DNA from: Lophius americanus | Lineage: Eukaryota > Chordata > Actinopteri > Lophiiformes > Lophiidae | Assembly (NCBI GenBank): GCA_037951165.1 | Contig: JBBDHG010000032.1 | Coordinates: forward strand, 10,552,501-10,616,500 | Direction of reading: 5' to 3' | Length of the DNA: 64,000 nucleotides | Part shown: piece after piece, positions 45,833 through 59,750 of the stretch | Numbering within the stretch: the first letter of the stretch is position 1 | How the letters are laid out: every line of letters begins with the position of its first letter | Position numbers and translations under genes: made by a program | The notes under the pieces: model-generated | The model's input: only the letters and a program-made list of their open reading frames with translations | What the model was told of the DNA's origin: nothing | Database searches by the model: none

Positions 45833-48800
45833 ATGGACTGCGGGATCGTCACTTCCAAGACAGTCCTGTTCTTCCTCAGCCTGGTGTTTTGGGTGAGTCG
45901 CGCTGTTTGTTCTCCCTCCACCTGCGGAGATTCGCGGCTCCCCATGATTTTAGCCTTTTCTGTTTCCGGAAACCACCACTGCTGGTGTTCACCTACGTGT
46001 TCGGCGGGCCCCGCGCGCTCGCAGACTGAAATCAGAGTCATGACTCGACCACCATCTGGGCAGAAAGCCCATTTTCTCCTTTCTACCGACTCTGGAAACA
46101 CTCAGATCAGCCTGTTTAATTCTTACCAAGCGTAGCTATTCAACAAAACTATCCTCGTTATTTTTTTTGATTCAGTCCACTTGGGTTTAGACTGATTTTC
46201 ACTAACGGTTCTGGTGTTTATCAGTCAGCTTGAACTTTGACCCATTCCGGGAATGAGCTTGATTCATGTCCCCTCCTCTCCGACGTCCTCTTAGGAGAAT
46301 TTTTTATTTTTTTTGGAGTACAAAAAAGAGAATTTTTAAAAAATATAAAATATATCTGCTTCAGTGTTTTATTTTCAGCCTGTTACTAAATCCAAGGACC
46401 ATGAAGTCCTTCTTCACATTCTTCATTCCATTAAAAACATTTGTTTCCTGTTTGGCTCACACAAGGCCATGACATGATTCATAACTGTATGATTTTTATA
46501 TAACAAGTATAAAGCGTAACAGGAATCAAATGGGCCTTATTTAACTTATTTATTCTTCATTATTTTAGGGATTGGTTATTTTCAGAAATAGGGTGCTTGA
46601 ACTGAACATTATTCTAAATCTATATCACACACTGGCTAGCCATAACATTAAAACCACCTGCCTCATATTGTGTAGGTTCCCTTTTTGACACCAAAACACC
46701 AAAATAATGTCCCCGTCTGTTCTGATGCCTCTGTCTCAGAACCAGTATTAACTTTTTCAGCAGTTTTTCCTACAGTAGATCTTCTATGGGATCGGATGCT
46801 GGCTAGCCCTTGCTCCTCAAGTGAGCCCTTGGGGACCCATGACTCTTTTACTTTGCTTCCATAAGCAATGTTCACACTGCAGGGAAAATCTGACCCAGGT
46901 CTGGTTTTTTTGCTCATATGTGAATTTCCATGGCAGCGTCACGGCACAGACCACGTGGAAGTAGATATTTTCCGATTTACAGTTTGGGCCACGTCCATGT
47001 GTGGTCCAAAATCTGGGCTTTCACACACAAACATCACTAAAAACCCTATAAACATAACTAAACATACAGACGAAAGCGTTCAATGTTACTCTAGTGGCTT
47101 CCTTCTCGCTTCTGTGTTGACAGCATGCTTCGTGTGGCATCTTTTGTTATTGTTTTTTTGAACATGAGGGTTAGTTTAGGGCCCTAACCTGTTAATACTG
47201 GAGTCTGATATAGGACACATTTTCAGAGTAATGATAACAGCTACACAAAAAGCTCAGAATTGAGCATTAATACTGGCACTGTGAGCGTGGCCTTGGACAC
47301 ATTTGGTGGCACTATCCCCTACAGACCCCTACAGAACACCCTAGACACACACTAGGCCTGCGATTTATCGAGATGTCCTGAGAAGTGGTCTAGCCAAACC
47401 AGTTCGGCCCTTATCAATATCACTAAGATCCTTCCGCTTGCTTCCTTTGAGATCAAAGCGTACACCTGCCGTCCTAGATGTCCAGCCTTCTGGCAGGTAC
47501 CATTGTAACACGTTCATCAATATTAATCTGAATTCAAGGGATAGTGGTTTCAATGTTATGGCTGATTGGTGTTTAGCTTCAACAAATTGTCCACACACAA
47601 TAGTCATATGCTACAGTTGTGTAGAAATCTTTCAGCGTTTCCATGTCAACAACTTGCTCCCATTCTTCAGAGTGAGTTTTGTGTTTTCAAGCAGGTTTAG
47701 ACTTTGGATCCTGTGTTTGACAAATTGTACCAGGAATGATGTCTGTTTTTAACTGACAGATAAAATGAAGGAGCTTGTATTCACGCATCGATTTTGCAGG
47801 AACCGGAGTTGATAATCCGTCTGCTGATGGCTGTTGTTTATTTCGATTCTATCATAGCTGCCCCCCCCCCCCCCCCCCCCTCCTCCAGCTTGTTGTCAGA
47901 CACAGTACACCCATGCCTTAAGATAAAAAGATTCCACACATTCTTAAAAATTTTGCTTCAGACATCTCACTTGGAAAATATTTTTTTGTCATACACAAAA
48001 ATTTCCAGCTGCAGCTTAGTTATCGCTCAAGCTGAACTAAACAAGTCACTGTATTCAAATTGAAAAGTGAGCCTCAATTTTTGGCTTTATCTTCTCAATC
48101 AATAATTAAATAGTGGTTAGACTCTGAATATCTCCTTCGGTCGACTTTTTTGTGCCATCTTGTGAATTTCCCTGATGCATCATGCTTCCCTAGGCTTTGC
48201 ATGATTACTCATGCATCCTGTTTTTCTTAAAGAGCAAGAGGATGCTTTGTAATGTTGGCTACACCCTTGAGGAATTTTAAATCTTAGCTGATTTTAAAAA
48301 CGTGGGAGACCAAAGACCAAAAGGACAGTTTCAACCGATTTTTAACAATATAGTCTTCCAAACGCACATACTAGACAATCCAGCCAGACCACACACACTC
48401 TGTTTGTTGGAGGATTTTACAGTGGCGACCTCAAAAGAAAAATAGACATGAAGGACGATTGAAGTCCTTGCCGTACCTACTGTGATATATCTTGCATGAC
48501 AATAGGGCGTTAAATCGGCGTTTTTATCCTCTACTGTGTTGCCAGCATAAGAGGTTAAAAGTGACTTGGACGCAGAAGAAATTGTGTTAATGAGAAAATA
48601 ATATTTTAAAATATCCTAATATATTATATAAACTCTTACTCTTCTGTATATCCGTTGGTCTTTCTTCCGATATCGTATTTTGTAGATTTGTTTTCTAAAT
48701 CCAGTGTTCATTACAAGTCATTTGATATTTTCAACTTATTTTGAATAATTTTATTCTTATTTTGATCAATTTTTGCCTGCCTTCGACCCGGGTTAAGGTA

Positions 48801-51800
48801 CAACCCAAGATAGGCCTCACTGGGATCAGCCGTGCGGATGGAGAAACTAGCCTGGGAGGTTTCTGACATTCCAGAGAGGTGGCACGGAGCATGAGCCCTA
48901 CATGTTGTGTAAGCCTCTTTGTGCCGCTCTTTAGGCACAAGATCAGAGTTTGTGGGAGGATTAGTGAGGAGGTGGGGTTTGATCCCGTGACTGTGGAGTG
49001 ATTATCAGTAGTGAGTCATGAGGATGAATGAATCTTTACCTCAAAAAAACCCACATTCTGAGCTAGGAACAAGCACAAAATATATACCGGACCTCATGTA
49101 GTGGAGGTGAAGCTGGAAATGATGCAAATGATCCGTAATGTTTAAAGGGGGATTATTTTTTTCTTTTCAACCCTTTAACGTCCTTGCCAACAAACAAAAT
49201 AACCAAACTATGTGAAAATAATTTCTTAATAGTATATATATTAATAATTATCATTTTCTGTGCATTTTTTATTTCTTTGGGAAATTATATATGTTGCATT
49301 AATTTAACATCCTATTTAAATTAATGCAAAATTGACCTCTCTAAATTTACCATAAAATGAGAAATCCTTTCGGTAAAGCATGTTTCTATACAGTAAATAA
49401 AAACGGACTTTTTAAATGATTTCATGATGGAATTTGTGTTTCATGGGACATTTTTGATTAGACCATGTCAACCTTTAAAGCCTGTTTGTAAACAAAAAAA
49501 GTATTTGACCCGTACTAACTTTTACAATAAAAAGTAGTGACTCATCCTGTGTTCAGCCAACCAGTGAAGCAGGTTCTTATTGAGTGAATAGTGGTGTTGT
49601 CTTTTTTGGCGATGTTAAAGAATCGTATATTTTCATTCTCATCATATAGAGAAAGGATTTATACAAACATCACTGTTTGAGTATAAAGTAATGATCAGTT
49701 TAGATTCTGTTTCGAAATCTCACACTCATCACTTAGCAGTTCGATTTTGCTGTTAGCCGCCCACTCACACACTCGCACACACACTCGCACACACATTCGC
49801 ATGCACGCCCACTGACACACACACACACACACATACACACGATGGATTCTTTTAATCACGCTGCAGCTTTTATCTTCTAATATGAGTTTCAAAGAGCAAA
49901 AGGAAGTCAGGAGTGCGGATAATGTGATCAATACTTTGCATTCATTGCATTCTTTGGGTTTGACCTTTGGCACTTTTTTTTTTTTGGGCACACGTTTTCT
50001 CAGACCAGTTCACAGAACAGTCACTTGATTCCAGTCTGTCTTACGTACTCTCCGAACCGGCCCATATTTATGTAGTCATATGATTAACAGGTTCCCTTTT
50101 TGGAAGAATGGCTTTAGGAACATCCTGATGATGGTGTGACTAAAAACTACATCAACAGCTGACCTACTATTAGCGGCGCTCACAGTTTGTGTTCCTCACA
50201 TGAGACCACCGCAGATAGAATGGAGAACAAATTTCTTATTGCTTTATCCCACATTCCTTTTACACAAATTTAAGATGACATGCGTGACAGTAACAACTTT
50301 GGAAAAAATCAAAATTAAAAAATAGGACAACTTTATTTGTATTGCAAGTTACTAAATCACCTCACAAATAAAAAGATTCAAAATAAAAAAATATAAAGAC
50401 AGAGGACAACTATATCTAAAATCGGTTTGAATGAACGGCAGGATAAAATCCTTTGGTTTTTCTTGGTTTTTGCTCATTTATTTAACACTGCATGAAACAC
50501 ACAAATGTAAAAAAAATACTTTCAGGTACACTAATAGTTTAGTTGTAAATGATAATAAGGTCACTTTTAAAGTTTATCAACAAGAACTTTTAACCGTAAA
50601 TGCCATGTTCACTGGTCTTAGACCAGGACTTCCCATTCGCGCTCAGGTACAACTGGACTTCCCTTTTACTCTCTAGCTCGAGCTAATATCTGCAGGTATA
50701 AGAATATAGGATTTGTGCAAATTAATATAACACAGCTAGTCCGGGTAAACATCAAGAATGTTTATTCCACATATTATAATCAAGTATAGCGAGGATTTAA
50801 AAGCTGAGTAATCCATGAAATCCCGATCATTGACTGTGGCACAAATATTATATAAACTAGAGAGGAAATTGTCTGAATCAGGAGTGCGGGCTATAATCTA
50901 GCTCTTACCTCTGTACCAAGAGCTTTGTATGGAACCGTTTTTAAAGTTTTAAAACCAAAATGAGTACTGTATTTGAAGTGCTCTTATTTTGAGGGATTAT
51001 ACTGGATGTAAGGCTGGTCAGAATTGTGTATGTGTTCTGACCTGTTGAAATTAAAGTTGTTGGATATCTTAAACCAATTGTATAACATTTCAAAGTGAAA
51101 ATAAAATGTTGTAAGCTTCTTTCAGTCCGTCACATGTTAAACTTTGGCTTTGTTCGGGGACTTAAGGACTCATTGCTGGCTCTGTACTGTCGCCAGCTTT
51201 AGCTGCTCTGCTACCGTTAGCAGGTTCGCCAAAGTTAGCTTCTTGGAACTTGTTATGTTCCTCGGGAGGATTAATTTTAAAGTGTCTAAGTTCGTTGTGC
51301 CGAACATTTCAGGATTGCTCCTCCAAAGCTTATTTTGTCCTTTACTGGTGTCATAAATTGGGAGCTTTGTGTTTTTTGGCATGATTGTAACTCTTTGCTG
51401 ATCACATAAGTCAAATATCGAATGATTGTTGCGCTGCTCCATGACAAAATTGTCAATTGCGGCGACATATTAATGTTTAATTCATGTTTCTCCTCCCTGC
51501 AGGCTGCAGGAACTGCGTTGTCCTACGTCGGATTCTATTTGATCAAGAGCTATGACAGCATTGACAGCCTCATTCAGGACAAGTACACCTTGATCCCGGC
51601 AGCGATCCTCATCAGCATCAGCGTTGTGATGTTCATTTTCGGTCTGATAGGATGCTGCGCCACGCTTTTTGAGTCCAAAGTCGGCCTCGGATTTGTGAGT
51701 TTGTGTGTGGCAGAAAAGAGGAAATGCAATCCATGATTTACTCAGCTGTCCTTTCTTTGTTTCATTCGTACTTTCACTTTCAAAACATTATTACTGTTAC

Positions 51801-54800
51801 AGTTACCACGTTGTCATTATTGTTGTTTTCCTTTTGATCGTATTTATCCCTCAAAGCTGTTTTCATGTTGTTTCCTCACCAGTTCTTCGTGATCATCATG
51901 CTGATCTTCGCTGCTGAAGTGACTGCTTTGGCGTTCTGTTTCATCTACCAGGGCAGGGTGAGTCAGACACATTTTTACCATGTTTGTTGCCGACCGGACA
52001 CTTTGACTCTTACACCAGGATGTTTCTCTATCCAGATAGGCAAAGATCTGGTGGTCTCCATGACTAAAGTCTTCTCAAATTATGATGGGGGAGATGCTCA
52101 AAACATCACTGTGGATTACGTGCAGACTGAGGTTGGTGACACTGCGCTGGACTGTGTAGAAGTGTCTGAGCGCCTCCTGATTTCTTATGTTTGTACATGC
52201 ATCACATGCTAAACTGAGTCCGATCCTCAGACCAAATTTAACATAGAAATAAAAAAGGAAACCTGACTCAACGTGTAATACAGGTTTTAAATGATTGTTT
52301 TATTTAATATTTCACCCTGTCCCTAAATCAGAAGTGTGGATAAAAAACTACTGTTGGAACCTATTGATCCAATCAGTGTCTGAAGTCACCGCTGTGGAAT
52401 TTGGTCCTCTCATTTTTGCAGAAGAGCTTCAGTGGAGCCGCAGCGGAGAGTTTTAAGAAAACTAACTTCTCCTTCAGGACCACTTTCACAAAAAATGGTT
52501 CCATGAAAACTTTCCATTACTGATGCAAGAGAGGCCTTCATATCCGTAGATTTCTAATCTGGACCTCCTGATGGAGTCTGGGCTGTGCACTAAGATAGAT
52601 TTTTTTTAAGGTAGTCTTTGTCCAGCTGCAGCCAGTTATTAGTGAAGTTTAATCTTGCTTCCTCACTTGTACTTTCATTCTCTTCCATATCTTCTGCTTT
52701 AATCGCTGCCCCTCCACGCCACTCGATTGCTTTCATTTCCCTCTTCTACTTTTAATTTAAATGAAACGAAAAAAGAGTTTTCTATGGATGAAGTGAATGA
52801 TCACCTTCATGGTTATGCAGTTTATTGTAATACTGTATATCAATGGTAGTAAGTAAAAATTAATTTGAATAATAATAACGACAACAATAATTAGGCTTAC
52901 GTTGTCGTCCTAAACAACATCCTAATAAGCTCCCAATCCACTTTATTGAAAACTTACTTTTTAATATGGAATTATGTTGAATTCATGTGTATGTGGGGGT
53001 GGAGTCCTACTGAGTTCTGTACAAACTCTGTCCGTTCTCTCTTCGTCTCTGTGCAGTTTCAGTGCTGCGGTGTGCAAAATTATAAAAGCTGGTCCAACAC
53101 CTCCTGGTTTTCCAGCCACAATGATATGGTGCCTCTGTCCTGCTGTAAGAATATCTCTGATACACAATGCACTGGTAGAATGGACCAACCAAATCTGATT
53201 AATGTCCAGGTAAGTCAGACACACACTACATTCTTCCTGATTCTTCCCTATCATCCCCCAACAGGAGAGAAATGAGGAGGGGTCTGTCCTCCCCGTTCCG
53301 TTTGCTGTCTGGAGTGTAATTTTAAAAAAAAAAGGAAGAAAAAAAGCCTAATATTTTTTTCACTTAACTTTCTATACACAACCAAGAACTGGAGCTGTGC
53401 TCTTTTTATTTTTTCTGTTTCCATGGTTACAAGTTGGGGCTGTGCTGGGTTCACGCTGAACTCAAATTTACAGGCAAAGTCGGTACAGAGACAAGTAGAC
53501 ATGAATGCTCGCATTCGCGAGAGAGGAAACAGTTTTACCTTGGGCAAGATATTTGTTTGACACTGTGATCTGAAAGCATATCCGGATCACAGCAGGACAC
53601 TGAAGCGTAGTTGGACAAGTTAATCAGAGCCGCCTGAGTGGGCCTCCGGTGCATGTTGTGAACCCGGATATGGCAGCGTTTAGTTTCAGACGTATTTGAC
53701 CTTCATAACAATTAAAAAGCAGCAATAGTATTTACATCGTCGTGATGGAAAGAAACGTCGATGCGAGTGATACTACCGATCTCAGATCATCCTGCTGTGA
53801 CATTGGTGAAACAAAATAAGGCGACTAGAACGTGGTAAAAACTTTTCTCAGTGTGAACGCAGCATTACATTAATTCTGATGTCATGTTTGTTTCTAGAAC
53901 AGAGCTCATAGGCTAGTCAATGCTTTTTTCAGAAACCCCCCCGCACAACAACCGACTACTGAATTGGTGCATTTTGCTATTTAGGAACTTTGGGTCTTTT
54001 TTTTAATTATTTATTATTAATTTATAGTACTGTGTAAAATGTAAGCTCATTTTGTCTGTGGGATTTGCCTCAGACGAGACTTTCTGATTCACAACTCTAA
54101 AATTGTTCATTATGTTCTAACAAATCTTCATGAACACATCTTCAATTTCCTGCAGAGATTCCTCTTTGAGATTTCAGGAACTTTTATTTATTTCCAACAG
54201 TGTCTTTATTTGCCTTATAACAGGTTAACACACCAAAAGTGCTTACACTTACACATTAAACCTTCATCTCAAAATATAAGAACAGAAAATGTATTTTATT
54301 AGTACGTTAAAAAGGATGATGATGATGAAATGTATACATTGCCACCTACTCACAACACACACACACACACACACGTGTACATAAATGCCTTATCAAAAAA
54401 TGATTGTTTGAAAGAAATAGACTTTTAAGTTTACACTATTACATATATTAATACACACATTACTTTTGGTCTGCCGGATCGGTCTGGCATCTCCAGTTGT
54501 TTCCAAAATAAGTCATTTATTAGGAAGCATTAGCATTTTATTCACTTCCCATATTGAGAGAATTGTTCTTCTTATTATATTTGCAATAACAGCTTAAATA
54601 ACTATCCCGGCAATATATCCTAGAGGTGATTAGTTTTTAATGTCGTAATCAAAGAGAGCAAAAAGTCCTCATCGTTGGCTTGTTTACTGGCCCAAGGATG
54701 ATGTTGTGATGTGACGTCACCTAAGTGTAATCATCTCTAGGATGTACCAAAAACTACATCCGGGTATTATTTCGTACAAATCCGTCCATTACTATGACCG

Positions 54801-55668
54801 TAATCTTGCTAACAAACAGAAAAACAAATAAATGTAAAAAAAAAAAAAAAAAGATCTTCTTGGTGGAGGTAAGATTTTATTTTGATTCTTCTGAGACCTA
54901 ACATTTAAAGTTGACTTAACAAATGATCTAATAACATTTGAAGCACTAAAGCAATGGCGCATCTTTCCGATGTGTAAATGGTAAATGCAGCCAGTTTGAT
55001 CACTGTACTTGTGTGTGTGTGTGCCTTTTAGGGATGCGAGCCTAAACTGGTCGTCCTCCTTCAGGGTGTGATGAGTTACGCCATGCTGGTCATTCTGGGT
55101 TTCGTCCTCATCAAGGTATAAATGTTCACACACTGTGACCGTTCAGCAGCATTGAAAGATGCCTACCCTTCCACTCCATTACCTCAGTGCTGCCTGCTAC
55201 ACGTCCATCACTGGCAATAACAGGCAGCATGTTCTGATGTTAAATCAGAGTGGCATCTCTGCAAAAGCTTCTCCTTTAAATAGAAAAGCAACGGTGTGGC
55301 TTCTGACTGCCATTCCAATATGTATACCCTTCAAAGTGGTCCAGTTCTGGTTCTTTTCAAGCTGAAGTCAGACATTGCCTTAAAAGGAAAAAAATCTCTG
55401 CATGGATTAAGCTTCTGATCGTAATGATGACCAGTTCTTCATCTTCTTCTTCTTATTATTATTATTATTATTCCCCACGAAACATTTTTGTAATATTGAA
55501 CAAATGCAAATGTTCTGGGAACACAAGAAGCTTCTTGGACTACGTTTACAAGATTGCTTCTGATTGCCTGCATCTTTCCTCTTTCAGTTCTTCGGGATGA
55601 TGAGCGTATGCGTGATTACCTGTAGATCCAGCAGCCGGAGGAGGGGCTACCTGCCGCTCTACGCCTGA
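45833..55668 (+). CDS. Tetraspanin, Tspan3/Tspan36-like
   Basis: Four-pass membrane organiser protein. Coding exons: 45833-45892, 51503-51694, 51883-51957, 52036-52131, 53057-53209, 55032-55115, 55588-55668. All are phase 0 with GT-AG junctions and total 741 nt, 246 aa, a normal size. The N terminus MDCGIVTSKTVLFFLSLVFW is like Tspan3 and the fish Tspan36 group. TM2 carries DKYTLIPAAILI followed by FGLIGCCATLFESK. The large loop has QFQCCGVQNY, PLSCCKN, TQC and GCE, six cysteines with the obligatory CCG, plus several NxS/T glycosylation sites. TM4 is LQGVMSYAMLVILGFVLIK. The tail ends RRRGYLPLYA, with YLPL fitting a YxxPhi endolysosomal sorting signal. Intron 1 is 5.6 kb and holds a Tc1-like relic. 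Naming within the Tspan3/36 group is from memory; the family assignment is firm. Confidence 0.94.
46628..47572 (-). mobile_element. Tc1/mariner-like relic in tetraspanin intron 1
   Basis: Inverted ends: 'gccataacattaaaaccac' at the left and, reverse-complemented from 47544-47572, 'gccataacattgaaaccac' at the right. Read on minus, the element retains decayed transposase N-terminal sequence ('aaggatcttagtgatattga') and a middle piece ('gggctagccagcatccgatc', 'gctgaaaaagttaatactgg'). It ends with 'aacctacacaatatgaggca'. A stretch around 46900-47340 looks like foreign or deleted sequence. It is inactive. Confidence 0.75.
47861..47880. repeat. Poly(C) run
   Basis: Twenty consecutive C residues in tetraspanin intron 1. 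Long homopolymers like this may have the wrong length in an assembly. Confidence 0.9.
49755..49845. repeat. (CA)n-type microsatellite
   Basis: Alternating CACACA and CTCGCACA motifs of about 90 bases in tetraspanin intron 1. The valine/cysteine-rich antisense frame is an artefact. Confidence 0.85.
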
Positions 55669-55778
55669 GCCACTTCCTCTGAGCCACCATCACCTCTTCA
55701 CCTTCCTCGACTAGAAGCTGACCACCTACTCGGCTGCTTACAGGGGCATACCATTGCACAAATGTAATGTTTTATTTG

Positions 55779-55784
55779 AATAAA
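55779..55784 (+). terminator. Tetraspanin polyA signal
   Basis: AATAAA 110 bases after the tetraspanin stop codon, giving a short 3' UTR. Confidence 0.65.
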
Positions 55785-55799
55785 GGCAGGCATATTTTA

Positions 55800-57110
55800 C
55801 ACACATGCTTTAAAGAGGATCACATGAGAGAATTCAATTTTGAATTACTGTCTTAATTCCCCTCTTCGGGTCTTTTTATTTTACACTCTTATATGTTTAT
55901 GGTCGTCATTTGGGGTTAATACACATGACATGACACAAAATACTGATGGTTTCTGTTTGACATTGTTTGCTGAAAGCCTTAATCTCTGAAGCATCTTTTA
56001 GTTTAGTAGTTCGGACAATGTAAGCAACGCAGCTGCTATTGCCTCAAAGGAGACACAGGTGACAGAGTATTCTGACTTTGCTGCGTCATGGAGATATTCT
56101 TTTAAACCTTATTCTTTGGAATATACTGTAATGAAAGTCTTCAACTTATATTTTAAGCTGTCTGTTATTGAGAACATGATAATAGCAATTGACTGTCTAA
56201 TTCAGACATAAATATAAATAAATATATATATATTATGGTGTGATGAGTTCACTACTAGTATTGAATAGTTTTGCGTAGTTTCACTTGTTTCTAAATAAAA
56301 TGCTTCCATATTTCTCAATAATGTGGTGCAGTTATTGTGTTGCCTTACAATTTGTATTTTAAACACTTTTAATATTAAAAAAATATTAAAAGTATACCTA
56401 AGTATTATACCTAAACATGACCCAGGATGGTTATGTCTCTCTTTCCTGACTGAGTTGATAAGCAAGCTTCCGTTGACAGGTACTGAAGATAAGGGGTTTC
56501 CTCTTGCACAAGCATTAGGACCTAGTTTCCATGACAGTCATAGTCATCACAGATAGAAGGATTGCTCACCTGTTGAGTCTGCCCACACCGGATTCCAACC
56601 ATTACTTTTATAACCGCTTAATTAATCTTTCCTTTTCTATGCAGTCCCTCGATTTTGTTTTTAACCTTTAGCGTGCAAAATGATTCATAATCGTCTCTTG
56701 ATGGACGAAGCCACCATATAACATTTAATGGGCTGACCAGGACTTACAACGTTTTATTTTCACTTCGAAATTCAATACAGTTAGTTTAAAGAAAACAGCG
56801 CAGAGGACCGACCATAAATTAATTTTATTAAGTCAGAATTCCTACGCAACGCCGACAATACCAACATTACTTCCGATATGATCCTTCAAAATAAGATCAC
56901 TTAAAAGAAACGAAGCAGCAAACGGAAACGCAAGCATGCGCTAAGGCCGTAAACAGACATCTGACACTCTTTTGCTTGTATGTATGGGATCGCCATAAGC
57001 AGGAATCATTGACTGCATACTGAAAAACAATAGGTAGCAGGTGGTTTTCAAAAAAAAGTTCTGTCTTTGCAATGCTGAATTTATCTTGTACGCATAAGAT
57101 CACACATTTC
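55800..57110. other. Intergenic, no gene seen
   Basis: AT-rich DNA downstream of the tetraspanin. Frames on both strands (56202-56556, 56897-57145) have no recognisable domain. Confidence 0.45.
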
Positions 57111-57112
57111 TT

Positions 57113-58340
57113 TAATAATAATAATACATTTAATTTATAACGCACTTTACATTTGGATCAAATCTCAAAGTGCTACAAAGTAAAAGCAGATAAAAGCATC
57201 AATAAAAGATAAAATAACTTTATAAAAAACCTGACCAAAAAGCAGCAATGTTAATTAAAGTTATAGGTTCTGCTAAAAAGGAACGTTTTTTAAATGTGTC
57301 AGTCGTCTGTGGAGCCCACAGATGGTCAGGGAGGGCATTCCACAGATGAGGGGCAGCAGAACAGAAGCGATTTTGAGTAGACCCTTTGGTGTTGTCGAAA
57401 GGCTAGCTTGTGAACAGTGAGACCTGAAGCTTTGTAACGCCGCTCAAGGACACGCCCAGCTGCCTTCATTTTTCGTAGCTCGCTGGTGAACCAGGGGGCT
57501 GAGCGGGAGAAGGTGACTGTTCTAGTTTTTACAGGGGCGTGACAAACCAGGATGCTACTCAGGGAGTTATTGTAGAAATCTACTGAGTCATTGGCTGATA
57601 CAAAGTTTGCAGAGAGAAGACGCTGGAGGTCGACTGTCATGGTTTCTGGGTTGATGTTTTTTCAAATTCCTGAAGTAGATTTGACGTTTGGGATTAGTGA
57701 GGGGGGACACAAGCGACAATTCCATGCAGAAGGCCTTGTGGTCCGACACACCCAGATCGTACACAAGAAGATTGCTGAGAGGAGCAGAGTCAGTGATGAC
57801 TAGATCCAGAGTGTGTCCCATGGTGTGGGTGGGGACATCTGCAAGTTGCCTGAGATTAAAACAATCTAGTAGTTGGAGAAATTCGGATGCAAAACGACAT
57901 GCAGGGGAGTTGACATGAATGTTCGTATCTCCAAGTACTATAATATTGGCAGAGGTTGTGTAAAACGATGACAAAAGGTTGTACATCTCAGGGATGAAGG
58001 CTCGGTTTGGTTTGGGTGGTCGATATATTAGAAGTATGGTCATGGAGAAGGGGGGCTTAGAATTAAATGCCAGGCATTCAAAAGAGGAGATCTACGGCAA
58101 CGGCAGTGGAGACAAGTCCAAATCACTGCGGTAGATGACAGACAGACCACCACCACGACCAGTGCTGCGGGCTTTCTGGAGGTAAGAGTAACCGGCGGGA
58201 CAGGTCTCATTCAGGACAGAAAAATCATCTGGTTGTTGCGAGGGTTTCTGTAAGGCACATAAAGTCCAGACATTTCTCCAGGATGTGGTCATGTATGAGG
58301 CATGATTTGTTTGTGAGAGATTGTGTATTAAAGAGTTCAA
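57113..58340 (-). mobile_element. LINE remnant: AP-endonuclease region joined to 3' tail, no RT
   Basis: On the minus strand three overlapping frames (58340-58092, 58043-57588, 57640-57326) encode an endonuclease of the L2/CR1-like kind. It shows STGRGGGLSVIY, the catalytic GDTNIH, HTLDLVITDS and VSDHKAFCMEL. Next comes the linker usually found before reverse transcriptase (SAPWFTSELRKMKAAGRVLE, RRYKASGLTVHK). The frame breaks at about 57360 into non-coding sequence ('agggagggcattccacagat' on plus). It ends at an ATT simple repeat near 57113, the LINE 3' end. The whole reverse transcriptase is absent. Two frameshifts make it inactive. Confidence 0.78.
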
Positions 58341-58349
58341 TTTTTATAC

Positions 58350-59745
58350 TAGATGGAACAGTGAGTCTCTGTATTGGCCGAAGAAATCCACTCCACGTTT
58401 TCTAACCCGCACAGTGAGTAACTTTATGGAGGAAACTCCAGTGCCACCAGTGGGAAGAGCGACAGCGATCATCCTTTGGAGGCACTTCAGGGCCTCCTTA
58501 CTATTCTTTTTCATTTACAATCAATTCAAACTTCACTTCGCCCTCTTTTAGTAGCACACCCTGTCCTGAAATAACTGTTAGCGTTAAATGCAAAACTTTA
58601 TCATGCTTGGTCACATTTGCCGCTGTTGTAGGTACGGCTGCGATAGCAAACACAATCCTGCGGGCGGTGACAGAGAACAAGCTGTGGGCATCAAGTCTGA
58701 CCCAGCAGTTTTGTTGCTGAAGAGTCGTATTAGCTCTGCTCTATAGGAGTAGTAGAATATAAGATAGTTCATATTAGGTTATTTATAGGATAATATGCTC
58801 ATATACAGGTTTAAATCTTATTTTTGAGACCTGCCTCTTATTGGCCAAACTATTATTCCTGTCACTTGTCTTGATCTGATCTCTGCTGGATTCTTAACAC
58901 CCACTGACGTGAATGAACCTAATGCTCCGTCTGTCTCATATCTCTCCTCTGCATAACTTACTCTTCAATGTGCTGACATTCAGAGTGACTGTTCCTCTTC
59001 ACAGGGAACTGATGGAGCGTGCTCGAGTAGACAACCACGTCAGCTCTGAGGCCTGCTCTCGCCCCCCTCCCTCCAACTATCTGTCTCTCTTTGCCTCTCC
59101 TGCCCGTTTATCACTGGCTGTTTATGTCTGTTTGTCACAACACCACAGCTCCCATGCACATCTTTTATGGCTGTCAGCATTCTAAGTGGATTCTGGATCT
59201 TGGTCATCTCAAATCACCCATATGTTGTTGTTTTTTTTATAATTCCTTTTTTAAATGATGTTTCCTTGGCTCCCTCCACCTTCCTCGCTCTCTGGTATAT
59301 GATATCAATCAGGAGTTGCAGCAGGGCTTTTTCTCGGAAGATGGTAGCTGTCTCTGGAAGTTAATTATCAGTAAATCAGGCACAACAGCTTTAAATAGTT
59401 TACATTATATAGAAGATTAGGTTTCAAACATAAGTATCTTGCATGGGGGAGACCATTGAGCTGAAGTCTTATCTTATCTTATCTTCTTATGAATCTCCTG
59501 CTACAAACTCTGGGCTCATGTGGGAAATGAAACATTGAGTTACAATTTGTCTCATGTGAGACTGCCGCACTATTAAGTTCTAAATTTAACTGTCTTCCAA
59601 AGTCTTCAGCTTTTAGAGGTGGAGACGTGGAGGGCCATGGACATAAATGTTGTGTTTGTCACATTTATTGAAAAGCAACAAATACATCAGGTGAAATGTA
59701 GGAAAGTCAGTGAATCAAGAGGAACCCAAAAAAAGTTGATAATTA
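58350..59745. other. Intergenic, no gene supported
   Basis: An acceptor-like 'ttcctcttcacag' precedes an open stretch near 59006, but no partner exon or domain is recognised. The rest has no coding signal. Confidence 0.35.
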
Positions 59746-59750
59746 CTTAT

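Noticed and set aside
45357..46101. Several minus-strand frames over the tetraspanin first exon
   Set aside because: They are shadows of the CpG-rich promoter/exon and the GAGT microsatellite, with no domain.
58913..59185. Open frame after an acceptor-like CAG
   Set aside because: No donor-side partner exon, no domain and Leu/Ser-rich composition; not enough to call an exon.
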